This document shows, piece by piece, positions 51,644 to 60,993 of a DNA stretch of 64,000 nt. The notes below the pieces were generated by a model. That model was not told the origin of the DNA. It was given only the letters and a program-made list of their open reading frames with translations, and made no database searches. Each line of letters opens with the position of its first letter. The stretch's first letter is position 1. Origin of the DNA: Pseudomonas simiae (GTDB lineage: Bacteria > Pseudomonadota > Gammaproteobacteria > Pseudomonadales > Pseudomonadaceae); NCBI RefSeq assembly GCF_900111895.1, contig NZ_FOKB01000005.1, forward strand, positions 399,718 through 463,717. The letters run 5' to 3'. Both the position numbers and the translations under genes were made by a program.

Positions 51644-53047
51644 TTACAGGTCAGTGATTTCCTTGTGACGCGGCACCAGTGTCTTCATCACACTCCAGGC
51701 CACCAAGTAGGCCAGCGCGCAGATGGCGAACATGATCATGTAGCCGGTGTGGATGTCACCGACCGACTTGTAGTAGTCGAACACCCAACCGCCGATCTTG
51801 GTCATTACCACGCCGCCCAGGCCGCCGGCCATGCCGCCGATACCGACCACCGAGGCCACGGTTTTCTGCGGGAACATGTCCGACACGGTGGTGAAGATGT
51901 TGCATGACCACGCCTGGTGCGCCGAGGCGCCCACGCCGATCAGCAATACCGGCACCCAGAAGCTGATGTAGCCCAACGGCTGTGCCAGCAACACCACCAG
52001 CGGGAACAGCGCGATCACCAGCATGGCTTTCATGCGGCCATCGTAGGGTGCATCACCGCGCGCCATGAAGTAGCTGGGGAACCAGCCGCCGCCGATGCTG
52101 CCGACCATCGTCATGCTGTACAGCACCGCCAGCGGCATGACGATATCGGCGCCTTTCATGCCGTATTGCGCCGACAGGTAGGTGGGCAGCCAGAACAGGA
52201 AAAACCACCACACGCCGTCCGTCATGAACTTGCCGAAGGCAAACGCCCAGGTCTGACGGTAGGTGAGCAACTTGAACCAGGAGACTTTCTTTTCCGGGGC
52301 GCCGGCCGGCGCTGGGGTGAAGGGCTGCACGGTCTGATCACTGCGGATATACGCCAGTTCTTCGGGCGACAGGCGTTTCTGCTCCTCCGGCTTCTGGTAA
52401 AGCGCGATCCACACCACAACCCACACGAAGCCCAGGCCGCCGATCACGATAAACGCCGCTTCCCACCCCCACAGACCGGCAATCAACGGCACGCAGATCG
52501 GCGCCAGGATTGCGCCGACGTTGGCACCGGAGTTGAAGATACCCGTGGCCAGCGAGCGTTCCTTTTTGGGGAAATACTCAGCAGTCGCCTTGATCGCAAT
52601 CGGGAAGTTGCCCGCTTCGCCAATCGCCAGTACCGCACGGGACAACATGAAACCGGCAATCGACACCGGGATCACCGCCAGGCCAATCGCACCACTGATG
52701 GCCGCAATGCCCTCGCCCATGGGCACCGAGAACGCATGCATGATGGCGCCCGTGGACCAGATGGCGATTGCCACCACATAAGCCGCCTTGGTGCCGATCT
52801 TGTCGACAAAGCGCCCGGCAAACAGCATGGAGATCGCGTAGACGAACTGGAACACAGCCGCAATGTTCGCGTAGTCAGTGTTGCTCCAGCCAAATTGCGT
52901 CGACAACTGAGGCGCCAGCAAGCTGAGCACCTGGCGATCGAGGTAGTTGACGGTGGTCGCGAAAAACAGCATCGCGCAGATGGTCCAGCGATAGTTGCCT
53001 ACAGCTTGGCCAACGCGGTGCGCGTTGATGGGCTCGTTCAAGTTCAT
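51644..53047 (-). CDS. MFS transporter, anion:cation symporter (ExuT/GudP-like)
   Basis: 467 residues from the ATG at 53047, 12 membrane segments. FFATTVNYLDRQVLSLLAPQL and EAGNFPIAIKATAEYFPKKERSLATGIFNSGANVGAILAPICVP are characteristic of hexuronate/glucarate-type ACS-family carriers. It probably imports a hexuronate or sugar acid; no catabolic genes are adjacent. The promoter region holds a perfect GACATATG-N6-CATATGTC dyad at 53076-53097. Confidence 0.85.
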   Translation of the reverse strand: MNLNEPINAHRVGQAVGNYRWTICAMLFFATTVNYLDRQVLSLLAPQLSTQFGWSNTDYANIAAVFQFVYAISMLFAGRFVDKIGTKAAYVVAIAIWSTGAIMHAFSVPMGEGIAAISGAIGLAVIPVSIAGFMLSRAVLAIGEAGNFPIAIKATAEYFPKKERSLATGIFNSGANVGAILAPICVPLIAGLWGWEAAFIVIGGLGFVWVVVWIALYQKPEEQKRLSPEELAYIRSDQTVQPFTPAPAGAPEKKVSWFKLLTYRQTWAFAFGKFMTDGVWWFFLFWLPTYLSAQYGMKGADIVMPLAVLYSMTMVGSIGGGWFPSYFMARGDAPYDGRMKAMLVIALFPLVVLLAQPLGYISFWVPVLLIGVGASAHQAWSCNIFTTVSDMFPQKTVASVVGIGGMAGGLGGVVMTKIGGWVFDYYKSVGDIHTGYMIMFAICALAYLVAWSVMKTLVPRHKEITDL

Positions 53048-53075
53048 GGCATCACTTTTTATTTTTGTTAGATAG

Positions 53076-53097
53076 GACATATGTAACGTCATATGTC
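53076..53097. promoter_or_regulatory. Operator upstream of the ExuT-like gene
   Basis: GACATATG-TAACGT-CATATGTC is a perfect 8+8 dyad 29 bp before the ATG. The form suits a GntR- or LacI-type repressor. No regulator gene is next to it. Confidence 0.65.
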
Positions 53098-53190
53098 GTC
53101 GTACAACTGTGGATTTTATATCGGGACGCCTGAACGCTGTCAATCTGAAAGATTGCCGCTTAACCCCGTATTGCGTGGGTATTTGAAATA

Positions 53191-53721
53191 TCAGGAAAAA
53201 TCAGTTGTAGGATGACAAATCCGAAAAACCAGGCTTGGTGCCTTCCCCGGCACATCATCGAGCACGCCGAAAGGCTGCATGCCGATCTTTTCCAGTACGC
53301 GGATTGATGCCCCATGGTCCGGTCGCACCAGGCCGAACACCTCGCCCAGGCCGAGCGTCTGGAATGCCAGCGCCAAGGCATCACGGCCCAACTCGGTGGC
53401 GTAGCCCTGCCCCCAGGCTTGCGCCGCAAAACGGTACCCCAGGTTGATACGCCGTTCGGCCAGGTAGTCGAGCGGCGCGATTCCACCAAAGCCTATGATG
53501 TGATGCGGCGTTTCAGTGCGTGCAATCGCCCACCAGCCGTAGCCCTGGGTGGCCCATTGTTCAAGCCATTTATCCAGCAAGCGTTGCGCCCCCTCAAGAC
53601 TGGCGATGGGGCCAGAGGGGTTGAACACATTGGTCTGCGGATCGCCGTAGATCGCGAACAATCGCTGCACGTCGCACGCTTGGGGTGGGCGGTAGATCAG
53701 GCGTGACGCGACGGCCGACAT
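53191..53721 (-). CDS. GNAT family N-acetyltransferase (RimJ/RimL-like)
   Basis: 176 residues. LIYRPPQACDVQRLFAIYGDPQTNVFNPSGP and IIGFGGIAPLDYLAERRINLGYRFAAQAWGQGYATELGRDAL are typical of the RimJ/RimL branch (acetyl-CoA loop AQAWGQGYA). AIRVLEKIGMQPFGV-type motif B is present as SIRVLEKIGMQPFGVL. Substrate unknown. Confidence 0.87.
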   Translation of the reverse strand: MSAVASRLIYRPPQACDVQRLFAIYGDPQTNVFNPSGPIASLEGAQRLLDKWLEQWATQGYGWWAIARTETPHHIIGFGGIAPLDYLAERRINLGYRFAAQAWGQGYATELGRDALALAFQTLGLGEVFGLVRPDHGASIRVLEKIGMQPFGVLDDVPGKAPSLVFRICHPTTDFS

Positions 53722-53823
53722 ACGGATTACTCCCCTGTGAATCTGTAAAGTTCAAGCTTTCTGCAAAAAAACGCAAATAGAGCTGAATTATTTCATGTCC
53801 GCTTGTATCTGAACTGACAGAGC

Positions 53824-53846
53824 GGTGCCATCGCAACGATGGCACC
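53824..53846 (+). promoter_or_regulatory. Perfect hairpin upstream of proP
   Basis: GGTGCCATCG-CAA-CGATGGCACC: a 10-bp perfect stem with a 3-base loop ends 28 bp before the proP ATG. It could be the terminator of an upstream transcript or a 5'-UTR structure. Confidence 0.5.
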
Positions 53847-53874
53847 TCCCCTGTTCTGCTTTAGAGTGCTCCGC

Positions 53875-55377
53875 ATGAAATTACGTAAGAAAAGCGTCAA
53901 GCCCATCGGATTGAAAGACATCACCATCGTCGACGACACCAAGGTGCGCAAGGCAATCACCGCCGCAGCCTTGGGTAACGCCATGGAATGGTTCGACTTT
54001 GGCGTCTACGGTTTTGTCGCCTATGTGCTGGGCAAGGTGTTCTTCCCGGACGCCTCACCCAGCGTACAAATGATCGCCGCACTCGGCACCTTCTCCGTGC
54101 CGTTCCTGATCCGCCCACTGGGTGGCCTGTTCTTCGGCGCACTGGGCGATAAGTACGGGCGGCAGAAGGTCCTTGCCGCGACCATCGTGATCATGTCCCT
54201 GAGCACCTTCGCCATCGGCCTGATCCCCTCCTACGCCTCTATTGGTATCTGGGCGCCGATTTTGCTGTTGCTGTGCAAAATGGCCCAGGGTTTCTCGGTA
54301 GGGGGTGAATACACCGGCGCGTCAATCTTCGTCGCCGAGTATGCCCCGGACCGCAAGCGCGGCTTTCTCGGCAGTTGGCTCGACTTCGGCTCCATCGCCG
54401 GTTTCGTGCTGGGCGCGGGCGTGGTGGTGCTGATTTCCAGCATCCTGGGCGAAGCCGACTTCGAGTCGTGGGGCTGGCGCCTGCCGTTCTTCCTTGCCCT
54501 GCCCCTGGGCATCATCGGCCTGTACCTGCGTCATGCACTGGAGGAAACCCCAGCCTTCCAGCAACACATGGACAAAATGGAGCAAGGCGACCGCGAAGGC
54601 CTGACACACGGCCCCAAAGTCTCGTTCAAGGAAGTCGCGACCAAGCACTGGCGTAGCCTGTTGACCTGCATCGGGATTGTTGCGGCGACCAACGTGACCT
54701 ACTACATGTTGCTCACCTACATGCCGAGCTACCTGTCGCACAACCTGCACTACAAAGAAAACAGCGGCGTGCTGATCATCATCGCGATCATGGTCGGCAT
54801 GCTGTTCGTGCAGCCTTTCATTGGTTTTATCAGCGACAAGATCGGCCGCAAGCCCTTCATCATTGCCGGCAGTATCGGCCTGTTGTTCCTGTCCATCCCT
54901 GCGTTCATGCTGATCACCAGCGGCAAGATCGGCCTGATCTTCGCCGGTTTGCTGATTCTCGCCGTGATCCTCAACTTCTTCATCGGCGTGATGGCTTCGA
55001 CGTTGCCGGCAATGTTCCCCACCCACCTGCGCTATAGTGCGCTGGCCAGTGCGTTCAACGTGTCGGTACTGATCGCCGGCCTCACCCCGACCGCCGTGGC
55101 CTGGCTGGTGGAAAGCACCAACGACCTGTACATGCCCGCCTACTACCTGATGGTGTTTGCCGTGGTCGGCCTGATCACCGGCCTGACCATGAAGGAAACC
55201 GCCAACAAGCCGCTGCGTGGCGCCGCACCGGCGGCTTCGGACATGGAAGAAGCCAAGGAATTGCTGCAGGAACATCACGACAACATCGAGCAGAAGATCG
55301 AAGACATCGATGCCGAGATTGCCGAGTTGGAAGCCAAGCGCAAGAACCTTGTAGAGCAGCATCCGCGCATCAATTAA
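53875..55377 (+). CDS. proP: Osmoprotectant:proton symporter ProP
   Basis: 500 residues, exactly the length of E. coli ProP. It is recognisable throughout: MKLRKKSVKPIGLKDITIVDD, KAITAAALGNAMEWFDFGVYGF, KMAQGFSVGGEYTGASIFVAEYAPDRKRGFLGSW. The C-terminal tail (DMEEAKELLQEHHDNIEQKIEDIDAEIAELEAKRKNLVEQHPRIN, shown by its ends only: DMEEAKELL to EQHPRIN) is the antiparallel coiled coil that tunes the osmotic set point. It imports proline, glycine betaine and similar solutes with H+ under osmotic upshift. The ATG at 53875 matches the E. coli start; an upstream in-frame start adds 12 unmatched residues. Confidence 0.96.
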   Translation: MKLRKKSVKPIGLKDITIVDDTKVRKAITAAALGNAMEWFDFGVYGFVAYVLGKVFFPDASPSVQMIAALGTFSVPFLIRPLGGLFFGALGDKYGRQKVLAATIVIMSLSTFAIGLIPSYASIGIWAPILLLLCKMAQGFSVGGEYTGASIFVAEYAPDRKRGFLGSWLDFGSIAGFVLGAGVVVLISSILGEADFESWGWRLPFFLALPLGIIGLYLRHALEETPAFQQHMDKMEQGDREGLTHGPKVSFKEVATKHWRSLLTCIGIVAATNVTYYMLLTYMPSYLSHNLHYKENSGVLIIIAIMVGMLFVQPFIGFISDKIGRKPFIIAGSIGLLFLSIPAFMLITSGKIGLIFAGLLILAVILNFFIGVMASTLPAMFPTHLRYSALASAFNVSVLIAGLTPTAVAWLVESTNDLYMPAYYLMVFAVVGLITGLTMKETANKPLRGAAPAASDMEEAKELLQEHHDNIEQKIEDIDAEIAELEAKRKNLVEQHPRIN

Positions 55378-55390
55378 AACCTGAACATAC

Positions 55391-55410
55391 AGGGTGGCCC
55401 TGGCCACCCT
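55391..55410. terminator. Hairpin after proP
   Basis: AGGGTGGCC-CT-GGCCACCCT: a perfect 9-bp stem 14 bp after the proP stop, 19 bp before the GAF gene. No U-tract, so some read-through is likely. Confidence 0.6.
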
Positions 55411-55428
55411 GCCATTGGAGTGTCACCC

Positions 55429-55932
55429 ATGGTTCCAAGCGTCACCGCTTCGCAGTCCTTACTCAGCGCAAACGAACGCGCCGCTATCGCCGAAATAGAA
55501 GCCACCACCAGCATCCTGCAATTGGTCACCCGCCTGACCGGGATGCGCTTCGCCGGCATCGCCAAATTCACCGACCTGGAATGGGTGGTGTGTTCAGTCC
55601 ATGACACCATCGACTTGGGCATCCATGTCGACGACGTGCTCGCCCTGGAAACCACCCTGTGCAGCGAGTTCTGCATCAACCCGCAAACCTTGTTCATCCC
55701 GCAGATCAGCCAGAACGGCCGCTACGCCGCCCGCCCGGTGGTCAAGCAATTCGCCATCGAGAGTTACGCCGGCGCCCCGATCTTTCTGCCCGATGGCCGC
55801 CTTTTTGGCGCGCTGTGTGCGCTCGATTCCAGGGCGATGCTGTTTGAAGACCCCAACCTGCCAGAAACCCTGAGCCTGTTTGCGCGACTGATCGGCTGCA
55901 TATTCTTTGCTAATTTGACGTCCGATCATTGA
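55429..55932 (+). CDS. GAF domain protein
   Basis: 167 residues from the ATG at 55429 (GGAG upstream; a GTG at 55420 overlaps the ribosome site). LLSANERAAIAEIEATTSILQLVTRLTGMRFAGIAKFTDLEWVVCSVHD and YAGAPIFLPDGRLFGALCALDSRA are a single GAF sensor domain without an output domain. It may bind a chromophore or small ligand, or act through a partner. It lies close behind proP. Confidence 0.82.
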   Translation: MVPSVTASQSLLSANERAAIAEIEATTSILQLVTRLTGMRFAGIAKFTDLEWVVCSVHDTIDLGIHVDDVLALETTLCSEFCINPQTLFIPQISQNGRYAARPVVKQFAIESYAGAPIFLPDGRLFGALCALDSRAMLFEDPNLPETLSLFARLIGCIFFANLTSDH

Positions 55933-56107
55933 CCGGCCGTACTCACGGCTGAACTGCGAAGGGCGTTCATAGCCCACCTTGAACGCCACGCTGGATCAAT
56001 GGTGCTAGCACGGGGCTGGCTTCAGGCTCATCGAGCAGCGCCGCCAGGCGCGCGAACGACGCCAGCATGCCATCGGTCGCCGTGGCTGGCAGCACGCGCC
56101 AGCGGTC
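55925..56107 (-). pseudogene. AraC-family regulator pseudogene (internal deletion, frameshift)
   Basis: Two AraC pieces lie side by side on the minus strand. The first (about 56107-55990) reads TDGMLASFARLAALLDEPEASPVLAPLIQR, the end of the AraC_N ligand domain. The second, in another frame (about 55990-55925), reads AFKVGYERPSQFSREYGR, the second recognition helix of the HTH. About 100 residues between them are missing and the frames differ, so this cannot be functional. Confidence 0.7.
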
Positions 56108-56177
56108 TCAATATTTTCCCGGCGCAGCCGATAGCACGTGATACCCCCTGACTTGCAGCGACGCCCTGCGGGAAACA

Positions 56178-58760
56178 ATGCCGAACTCTCTCGCTCCTAT
56201 CGTCCGCTCACTGTCCGATCGCACCAGCCTGTCGCTGGCGCGCACCTCACTCTTCAGGTTCATGGCCTTGCTGGCCGTGGTCTTTGCAGTCGCCGCTTAC
56301 TCGCTGATTTTCCTTGCCCAAGAACTGGACCGCTCCGAGCAGGTTGAAAGCGCGTTCTACACCCGTAGAGCCGTGCAGTCTCTGGAAAAATCCCTGCGGG
56401 TGACCGTCAAGGACTACGCCTTCTGGAGTGATGCCTACCGGCACTTGCACGTGAAAGTGGACGACGATTGGGCCTTTGTCCGGGGCAACATCGGCGCGTC
56501 GCTGTTCGACGACTTCGGCTTTCAAGGCCTGTTCGTGGTCGACGACGCCAACCGCACGGTGTATGCCGTCGTTGACGGCCAATTGCAGACAGTCGAACTC
56601 ACCCAGTGGCTCGGCGGGCCCATCACTGGAATTATCGAGCAGGCTCGCGCCGGTGCAGACAGCGAGACATCCGCCACGACCTTTATCAACGTGCGCGGCA
56701 GCCCTGCTTTGGTGGCCGCCGCCGCCATCACCCCCGGCACCGACCCCACGGTGTTGCCCGACGGCCGACCGGCGTCGGTGCTGATCTTTGTCGACATCCT
56801 CGACAGCGCAAAACTGACAGCGATCGGCGATGAATTCGGCGTGGACAAACTGCACATCGCTACCCCCGATGAAATCGGCAAGACCTTGCTCTTGCCCCTC
56901 GGCGACAACGGTGCGGCCGGCAGCCTGCACTGGGAGCCGGCTCGCCCCGGTTTGCGCCTGATGGGTGTAGGCCTGCCCTTGTTGGGCCTGGCTGCGTTGC
57001 TGGTGTGCTTGATGTCTTGGGTCATTTCGCGCCGCACGACGGCGGCCGCGCTCGCCCTGGACGCCAGCCATTCCTCGCTGCAGAACAGCCAGAATGCCCT
57101 GGCCACCAGCGAAGCACGTTTTCGCGATGTGGTGGAAGCCAGTTCCGATTGGGTCTGGGAAATCGACGGCGACTGGCGCTTTACCTACCTGTCGGAACGC
57201 TTCGAAGGTGTGACCGGGCTGGTGCGCGATGCCTGGATCGGCGCCACGATAAACGATTTGCTGGAAACCGAAACCGGCCTGCTGTCCCAGTGGCTCAGCG
57301 CACCTGGGCGTCGCCCGGATATCAGCGTGCAGTGTCGTTACGTCGATGCACTGGGGCTGGAACGCAGCACCCGGCTGTCCGCACGGCAGATGCCGTGTGG
57401 CGGGTTTCGCGGCACCGCCACCGATGTGACGGAAGAAGTCGAAGCCCGTCGACGCATCGAGTTCTTGTCCCAGCATGACGCCCTCACCGGGCTGCCCAAT
57501 CGCACGCGGCTGCAAGCGTTCCTGGAAGGCAAGTTCAAGGCCATGCCCACCTCGGAGCAGCCCCTGGTCATGCTCAGCCTGGACCTCGATCGATTCAAGC
57601 CGGTCAATGACCTGCTTGGACACGCTGCCGGTGATCGGGTGCTCAACGAAGTGTCTTCTCGACTGGCCGACTGCGTACGCCATGGCGATCTGGTCGCCCG
57701 TATTGGCGGTGATGAGTTTGTATTGATCCTGACGGATGCAGGTACGCAAGACGAAGTCGAAATCCTGTGCAAGCGCCTGATCGAATCCATAGAGCGCACG
57801 ATCAGAATCGACGAGCAAGAGGTGTTCGTCAGCGCCAGCATCGGGATCGCCATCGCCCCCAACGATGCCCGCGAGGCCGCGGAACTGCTGCGCTACGCTG
57901 ACATTGCCCTGTACGAAGCCAAAGCGGCAGGCCGTAATACCTGGCGGTTCTACTCCGGCGACATGAACGCGCGGATCATCGAACGTCGACGCCTGGAGAG
58001 CGATCTGCGCTACGGCATCAAGCACGGCGAGCTGCGCTTGTATTTCCAGCCGCGCTATCGCATCGCCGACGGGCAAATGGTAGGCGCCGAAGCCTTGGTG
58101 CGCTGGCAACATCCTGTGCGTGGGCTGATTGCACCTGACACCTTCATCCCGATTGCCGAAGAATCGGGGCTGATCCTGGCGTTGAGCGACTGGGTACTCG
58201 AAACCGCCTGCGCGTGCGCTGCCCAATGGCCGGAACATCTGTTTGTGTCGGTGAACCTGTCACCCACCGAGTTCAAGCGGGGCAACCTGGTGGAGCGCAC
58301 ACGCCAGGCACTGGCGGTCTCCGGTATCGACCCGGCGCGGGTGGAACTTGAAATCACCGAAAGCGTCATGCTTGAAGATGCCAGCGGCGCACTGGAGGTC
58401 ATGCACACGCTCAAGCGCTTGGGCCTACGCATCGCCATGGATGATTTCGGCACCGGCTACTCATCCCTGAGCTACCTGCGGGCGTTCCCATTCGATGGTT
58501 TGAAGATCGACCGCAGCTTCCTGACCCGCCTGGAAGAAAGCGACGATGACAAGGCAATCATCCACGCGATTGTCGGTCTGGGCCGAGCCCTGGCCCTGAC
58601 GGTGACAGCCGAAGGCATCGAAACCGCCGAGCACTTGGCAATGCTCAAGAGCGTGGCCTGTGAAGAGGGCCAAGGCTATTTCCTCAGCCGACCGCTGGAC
58701 TTCGACGGGTTCAACGGCCTGCTGGGCCCGCACGCCAACGTCACGCAGGGTGCTACCTGA
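56178..58760 (+). CDS. CHASE4-PAS-GGDEF-EAL c-di-GMP signalling protein
   Basis: 860 residues. TM1 (about 26-46), a periplasmic CHASE4 domain (RRAVQSLEKSLRVTVKDYAFWSDAYRHL), TM2 (about 255-280), then a PAS domain (RFRDVVEASSDWVWEIDGDWRFTYLSERFEGVTG). The GGDEF domain has an intact active site (RIGGDEFVLIL) and the EAL domain keeps EALVRW plus DDFGTGYSSLSYLRAFPFDGLKIDRSF. Both synthesis and breakdown of c-di-GMP are possible; which dominates cannot be told. It overlaps the convergent AraC gene by 8 bp. Confidence 0.92.
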   Translation: MPNSLAPIVRSLSDRTSLSLARTSLFRFMALLAVVFAVAAYSLIFLAQELDRSEQVESAFYTRRAVQSLEKSLRVTVKDYAFWSDAYRHLHVKVDDDWAFVRGNIGASLFDDFGFQGLFVVDDANRTVYAVVDGQLQTVELTQWLGGPITGIIEQARAGADSETSATTFINVRGSPALVAAAAITPGTDPTVLPDGRPASVLIFVDILDSAKLTAIGDEFGVDKLHIATPDEIGKTLLLPLGDNGAAGSLHWEPARPGLRLMGVGLPLLGLAALLVCLMSWVISRRTTAAALALDASHSSLQNSQNALATSEARFRDVVEASSDWVWEIDGDWRFTYLSERFEGVTGLVRDAWIGATINDLLETETGLLSQWLSAPGRRPDISVQCRYVDALGLERSTRLSARQMPCGGFRGTATDVTEEVEARRRIEFLSQHDALTGLPNRTRLQAFLEGKFKAMPTSEQPLVMLSLDLDRFKPVNDLLGHAAGDRVLNEVSSRLADCVRHGDLVARIGGDEFVLILTDAGTQDEVEILCKRLIESIERTIRIDEQEVFVSASIGIAIAPNDAREAAELLRYADIALYEAKAAGRNTWRFYSGDMNARIIERRRLESDLRYGIKHGELRLYFQPRYRIADGQMVGAEALVRWQHPVRGLIAPDTFIPIAEESGLILALSDWVLETACACAAQWPEHLFVSVNLSPTEFKRGNLVERTRQALAVSGIDPARVELEITESVMLEDASGALEVMHTLKRLGLRIAMDDFGTGYSSLSYLRAFPFDGLKIDRSFLTRLEESDDDKAIIHAIVGLGRALALTVTAEGIETAEHLAMLKSVACEEGQGYFLSRPLDFDGFNGLLGPHANVTQGAT

Positions 58761-59526
58761 AGAAATGACTCGGCGTCTTGCCGAACTGCTTCTTGAACAT
58801 GCTGGTAAAGGCGCTCGGGCTTTCATAGCCCAGCTCCAGGGCGATATCGATCACCTTCTCCCCCACCGCAATGCGCTCCAACGCCAGCAGCAAGCGCGCC
58901 TGCTGGCGCCACTGGCCGAAGGTCATGCCGGTTTCCTTGCGGAACAGGCGCTGGATGGTTTTCTGGTCCAGGCTTAGGCGCTCACTCCAATGCGCCACAG
59001 TTGAAGCGTCACCCGGTTCATCTTGCAACGCGAGGCAGATGCGCTGCAGGCGCGGGTCGGCGGGCTGGGGCAAAGACAATGGCAATGCGGGCAGGATGGC
59101 GAGTTCGTCAAGGATCAGGTGCATGATCCGCGCGTCCCGCGAGTCCTCGGCGTACGGCGGTTTCAGGCTCACCGACGCCTTGATCAGCTCGCTCAGCAAC
59201 GGCGAGATGCTCACGGTCTTCGGCTCGCCGGGCATGTTCGGGAAGCGATCCGGGCGCACAAACACGCTGCGCATTTTCAGGGTGCCCACGCAACGCAGGG
59301 AATGCACCTGCCCGGCGGGCATCCAGATCCCGCGATTGGGCGGCACCGTCCATTGGTTGAGCGCCGAGTACACCACCATCACGCCTTCGATGGCATAGAG
59401 CAGTTGGTGCTTCTCGTGGCTATGCTCGGGGATCACCCAGTTTTCCGGGTAATCCGTGGCGGAACTGATGACCGCCCAGGCGCCTTCATTGATTTCCTGG
59501 AGGAATTCGTTCAGTGGTTTAATCAT
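58753..59526 (-). CDS. AraC family regulator with N-terminal cupin
   Basis: 257 residues from the ATG at 59526 (AAAGGG upstream). The N-terminal cupin contains IPEHSHEKHQLLYAIEGVMVV and RGIWMPAGQVHSLRC. The C-terminal double HTH has TVAHWSERLSLDQKTIQRLFRKETGMTFGQWRQQARLLLALERI and ELGYESPSAFTSMFKKQFGKTPSHFFR. It diverges from the Fsr-like MFS gene and most likely regulates it, as is common for this subfamily. Confidence 0.9.
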   Translation of the reverse strand: MIKPLNEFLQEINEGAWAVISSATDYPENWVIPEHSHEKHQLLYAIEGVMVVYSALNQWTVPPNRGIWMPAGQVHSLRCVGTLKMRSVFVRPDRFPNMPGEPKTVSISPLLSELIKASVSLKPPYAEDSRDARIMHLILDELAILPALPLSLPQPADPRLQRICLALQDEPGDASTVAHWSERLSLDQKTIQRLFRKETGMTFGQWRQQARLLLALERIAVGEKVIDIALELGYESPSAFTSMFKKQFGKTPSHFFR

Positions 59527-59672
59527 TTCGCCCTTTTTGCGATAGTTGTCGCCCGAATTACGCGAGACAGGCATTCCTGACGAATCTAGCATGAACGCCG
59601 AATCATTTTGTAATGGATGGCCGCCTTAAGAAGTGGCCGCCTCTGATTAGCTGCCTTGTATGGAATGCCTGC

Positions 59673-60884
59673 ATGTCGACCCTCACTGCGTCACCCGCCG
59701 CTGCAACCACGACACCCCAAGCCAGCCCCTTGGTCATGCGTATCCTCGGCGCCTGCGCCCTGGCGCATTTGATCAATGACCTGATCCAGGCCGTGCTGCC
59801 GTCGATCTACCCGATGCTCAAGGCCAACTACGGCCTGTCGTTTACCCAAGTGGGCCTGATCACCCTGACCTTCCAACTGACCGCCTCGCTGCTGCAGCCA
59901 TGGATCGGCTACCACACCGACCGCCACCCAAAACCATGGCTGCTGCCGGCGGGTATGGTGTGCACCCTGATCGGCATTTTGATGCTGGCGTTTGTCGGCA
60001 GCTTCCCGGCGATTCTGCTCGCTGCCGGCTTGGTCGGCGTTGGCTCGTCGACCTTCCACCCGGAAACCTCCCGCGTCGCGCGCCTGGCCTCCGGCGGGCG
60101 CTACGGCTTGGCGCAGTCGACGTTCCAGGTCGGCGGCAACACCGGCAGCGCCTTGGGCCCGTTGCTGGCGGCGGCGATCATCATTCCCTACGGCCAGGGC
60201 CATATCGCCTGGTTCGGGCTGTTTGCGGTGTTCGCCATCCTTGTGCTGTACGGCCTGAGTCGCTGGTACCGCCACCACCTCAACCTGTTCAAGCTCAAGC
60301 AAGGCGGCAAAGCCACCCACGGCCTGTCCAAAGGCCGCGTGACCTTTGCCCTGGTGGTGCTCGCCGTGCTGGTGTTCTCCAAATACTGGTACATGACCAG
60401 CCTGACCAGCTACTTCACGTTCTACCTGATCGAGAAATTCCAGCTGTCGGTTTCCAGCTCCCAGATGTACCTGTTTCTGTTCCTCGGCGCCGTGGCCGTC
60501 GGCACCTTTGCGGGCGGCCCGATCGGCGACAAGATCGGCCGCAAGAAAGTCATCTGGTTCTCCATCCTCGGCGCCGCGCCGTTCACCCTGGCCCTGCCCT
60601 ACGTCGACCTGTTCTGGACGGCGGTGCTGAGTGTGGTGATCGGCTTTATCATCGCGTCGGCCTTCTCGGCCATCGTGGTGTATGCCCAGGAACTGGTGCC
60701 CGGCAACGTGGGCATGATCGCCGGGGTCTTCTTCGGCCTGATGTTCGGCTTCAGCGGGATCGGTGCGGCGTTGCTCGGTTTGCTCGCCGATACCCACGGT
60801 ATCGAGTACGTGTACAAACTGTGCTCGTTCCTGCCGTTGGTGGGCATCCTCACGGTCTTGTTGCCCACGACCAAAGGCGCCTGA
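59673..60884 (+). CDS. MFS transporter, fosmidomycin-resistance (Fsr) family
   Basis: 403 residues from the ATG at 59673; an upstream in-frame start at 59613 is less likely. ACALAHLINDLIQAVLPSIYPMLKANYGLSFTQVGLITLTFQLTASLLQPWIGYHTDRHPKPWLLP is the diagnostic Fsr block, and FHPETSRVARLASGGRYGLAQSTFQVGGNTGSALGP follows (listed in parts). It should export drugs or metabolites by proton exchange. The divergent cupin-AraC regulator supports inducible export. Confidence 0.87.
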   Translation: MSTLTASPAAATTTPQASPLVMRILGACALAHLINDLIQAVLPSIYPMLKANYGLSFTQVGLITLTFQLTASLLQPWIGYHTDRHPKPWLLPAGMVCTLIGILMLAFVGSFPAILLAAGLVGVGSSTFHPETSRVARLASGGRYGLAQSTFQVGGNTGSALGPLLAAAIIIPYGQGHIAWFGLFAVFAILVLYGLSRWYRHHLNLFKLKQGGKATHGLSKGRVTFALVVLAVLVFSKYWYMTSLTSYFTFYLIEKFQLSVSSSQMYLFLFLGAVAVGTFAGGPIGDKIGRKKVIWFSILGAAPFTLALPYVDLFWTAVLSVVIGFIIASAFSAIVVYAQELVPGNVGMIAGVFFGLMFGFSGIGAALLGLLADTHGIEYVYKLCSFLPLVGILTVLLPTTKGA

Positions 60885-60993
60885 CCTGCCGATCATCGCC
60901 TGGCTGTGTGCCATCACGATGAACGCTCTGAAAAACCTGCGTGTGCGCTTACAATCCCGGTTCTAAACGCACACCAGGCAGACCCGGCAAGAA

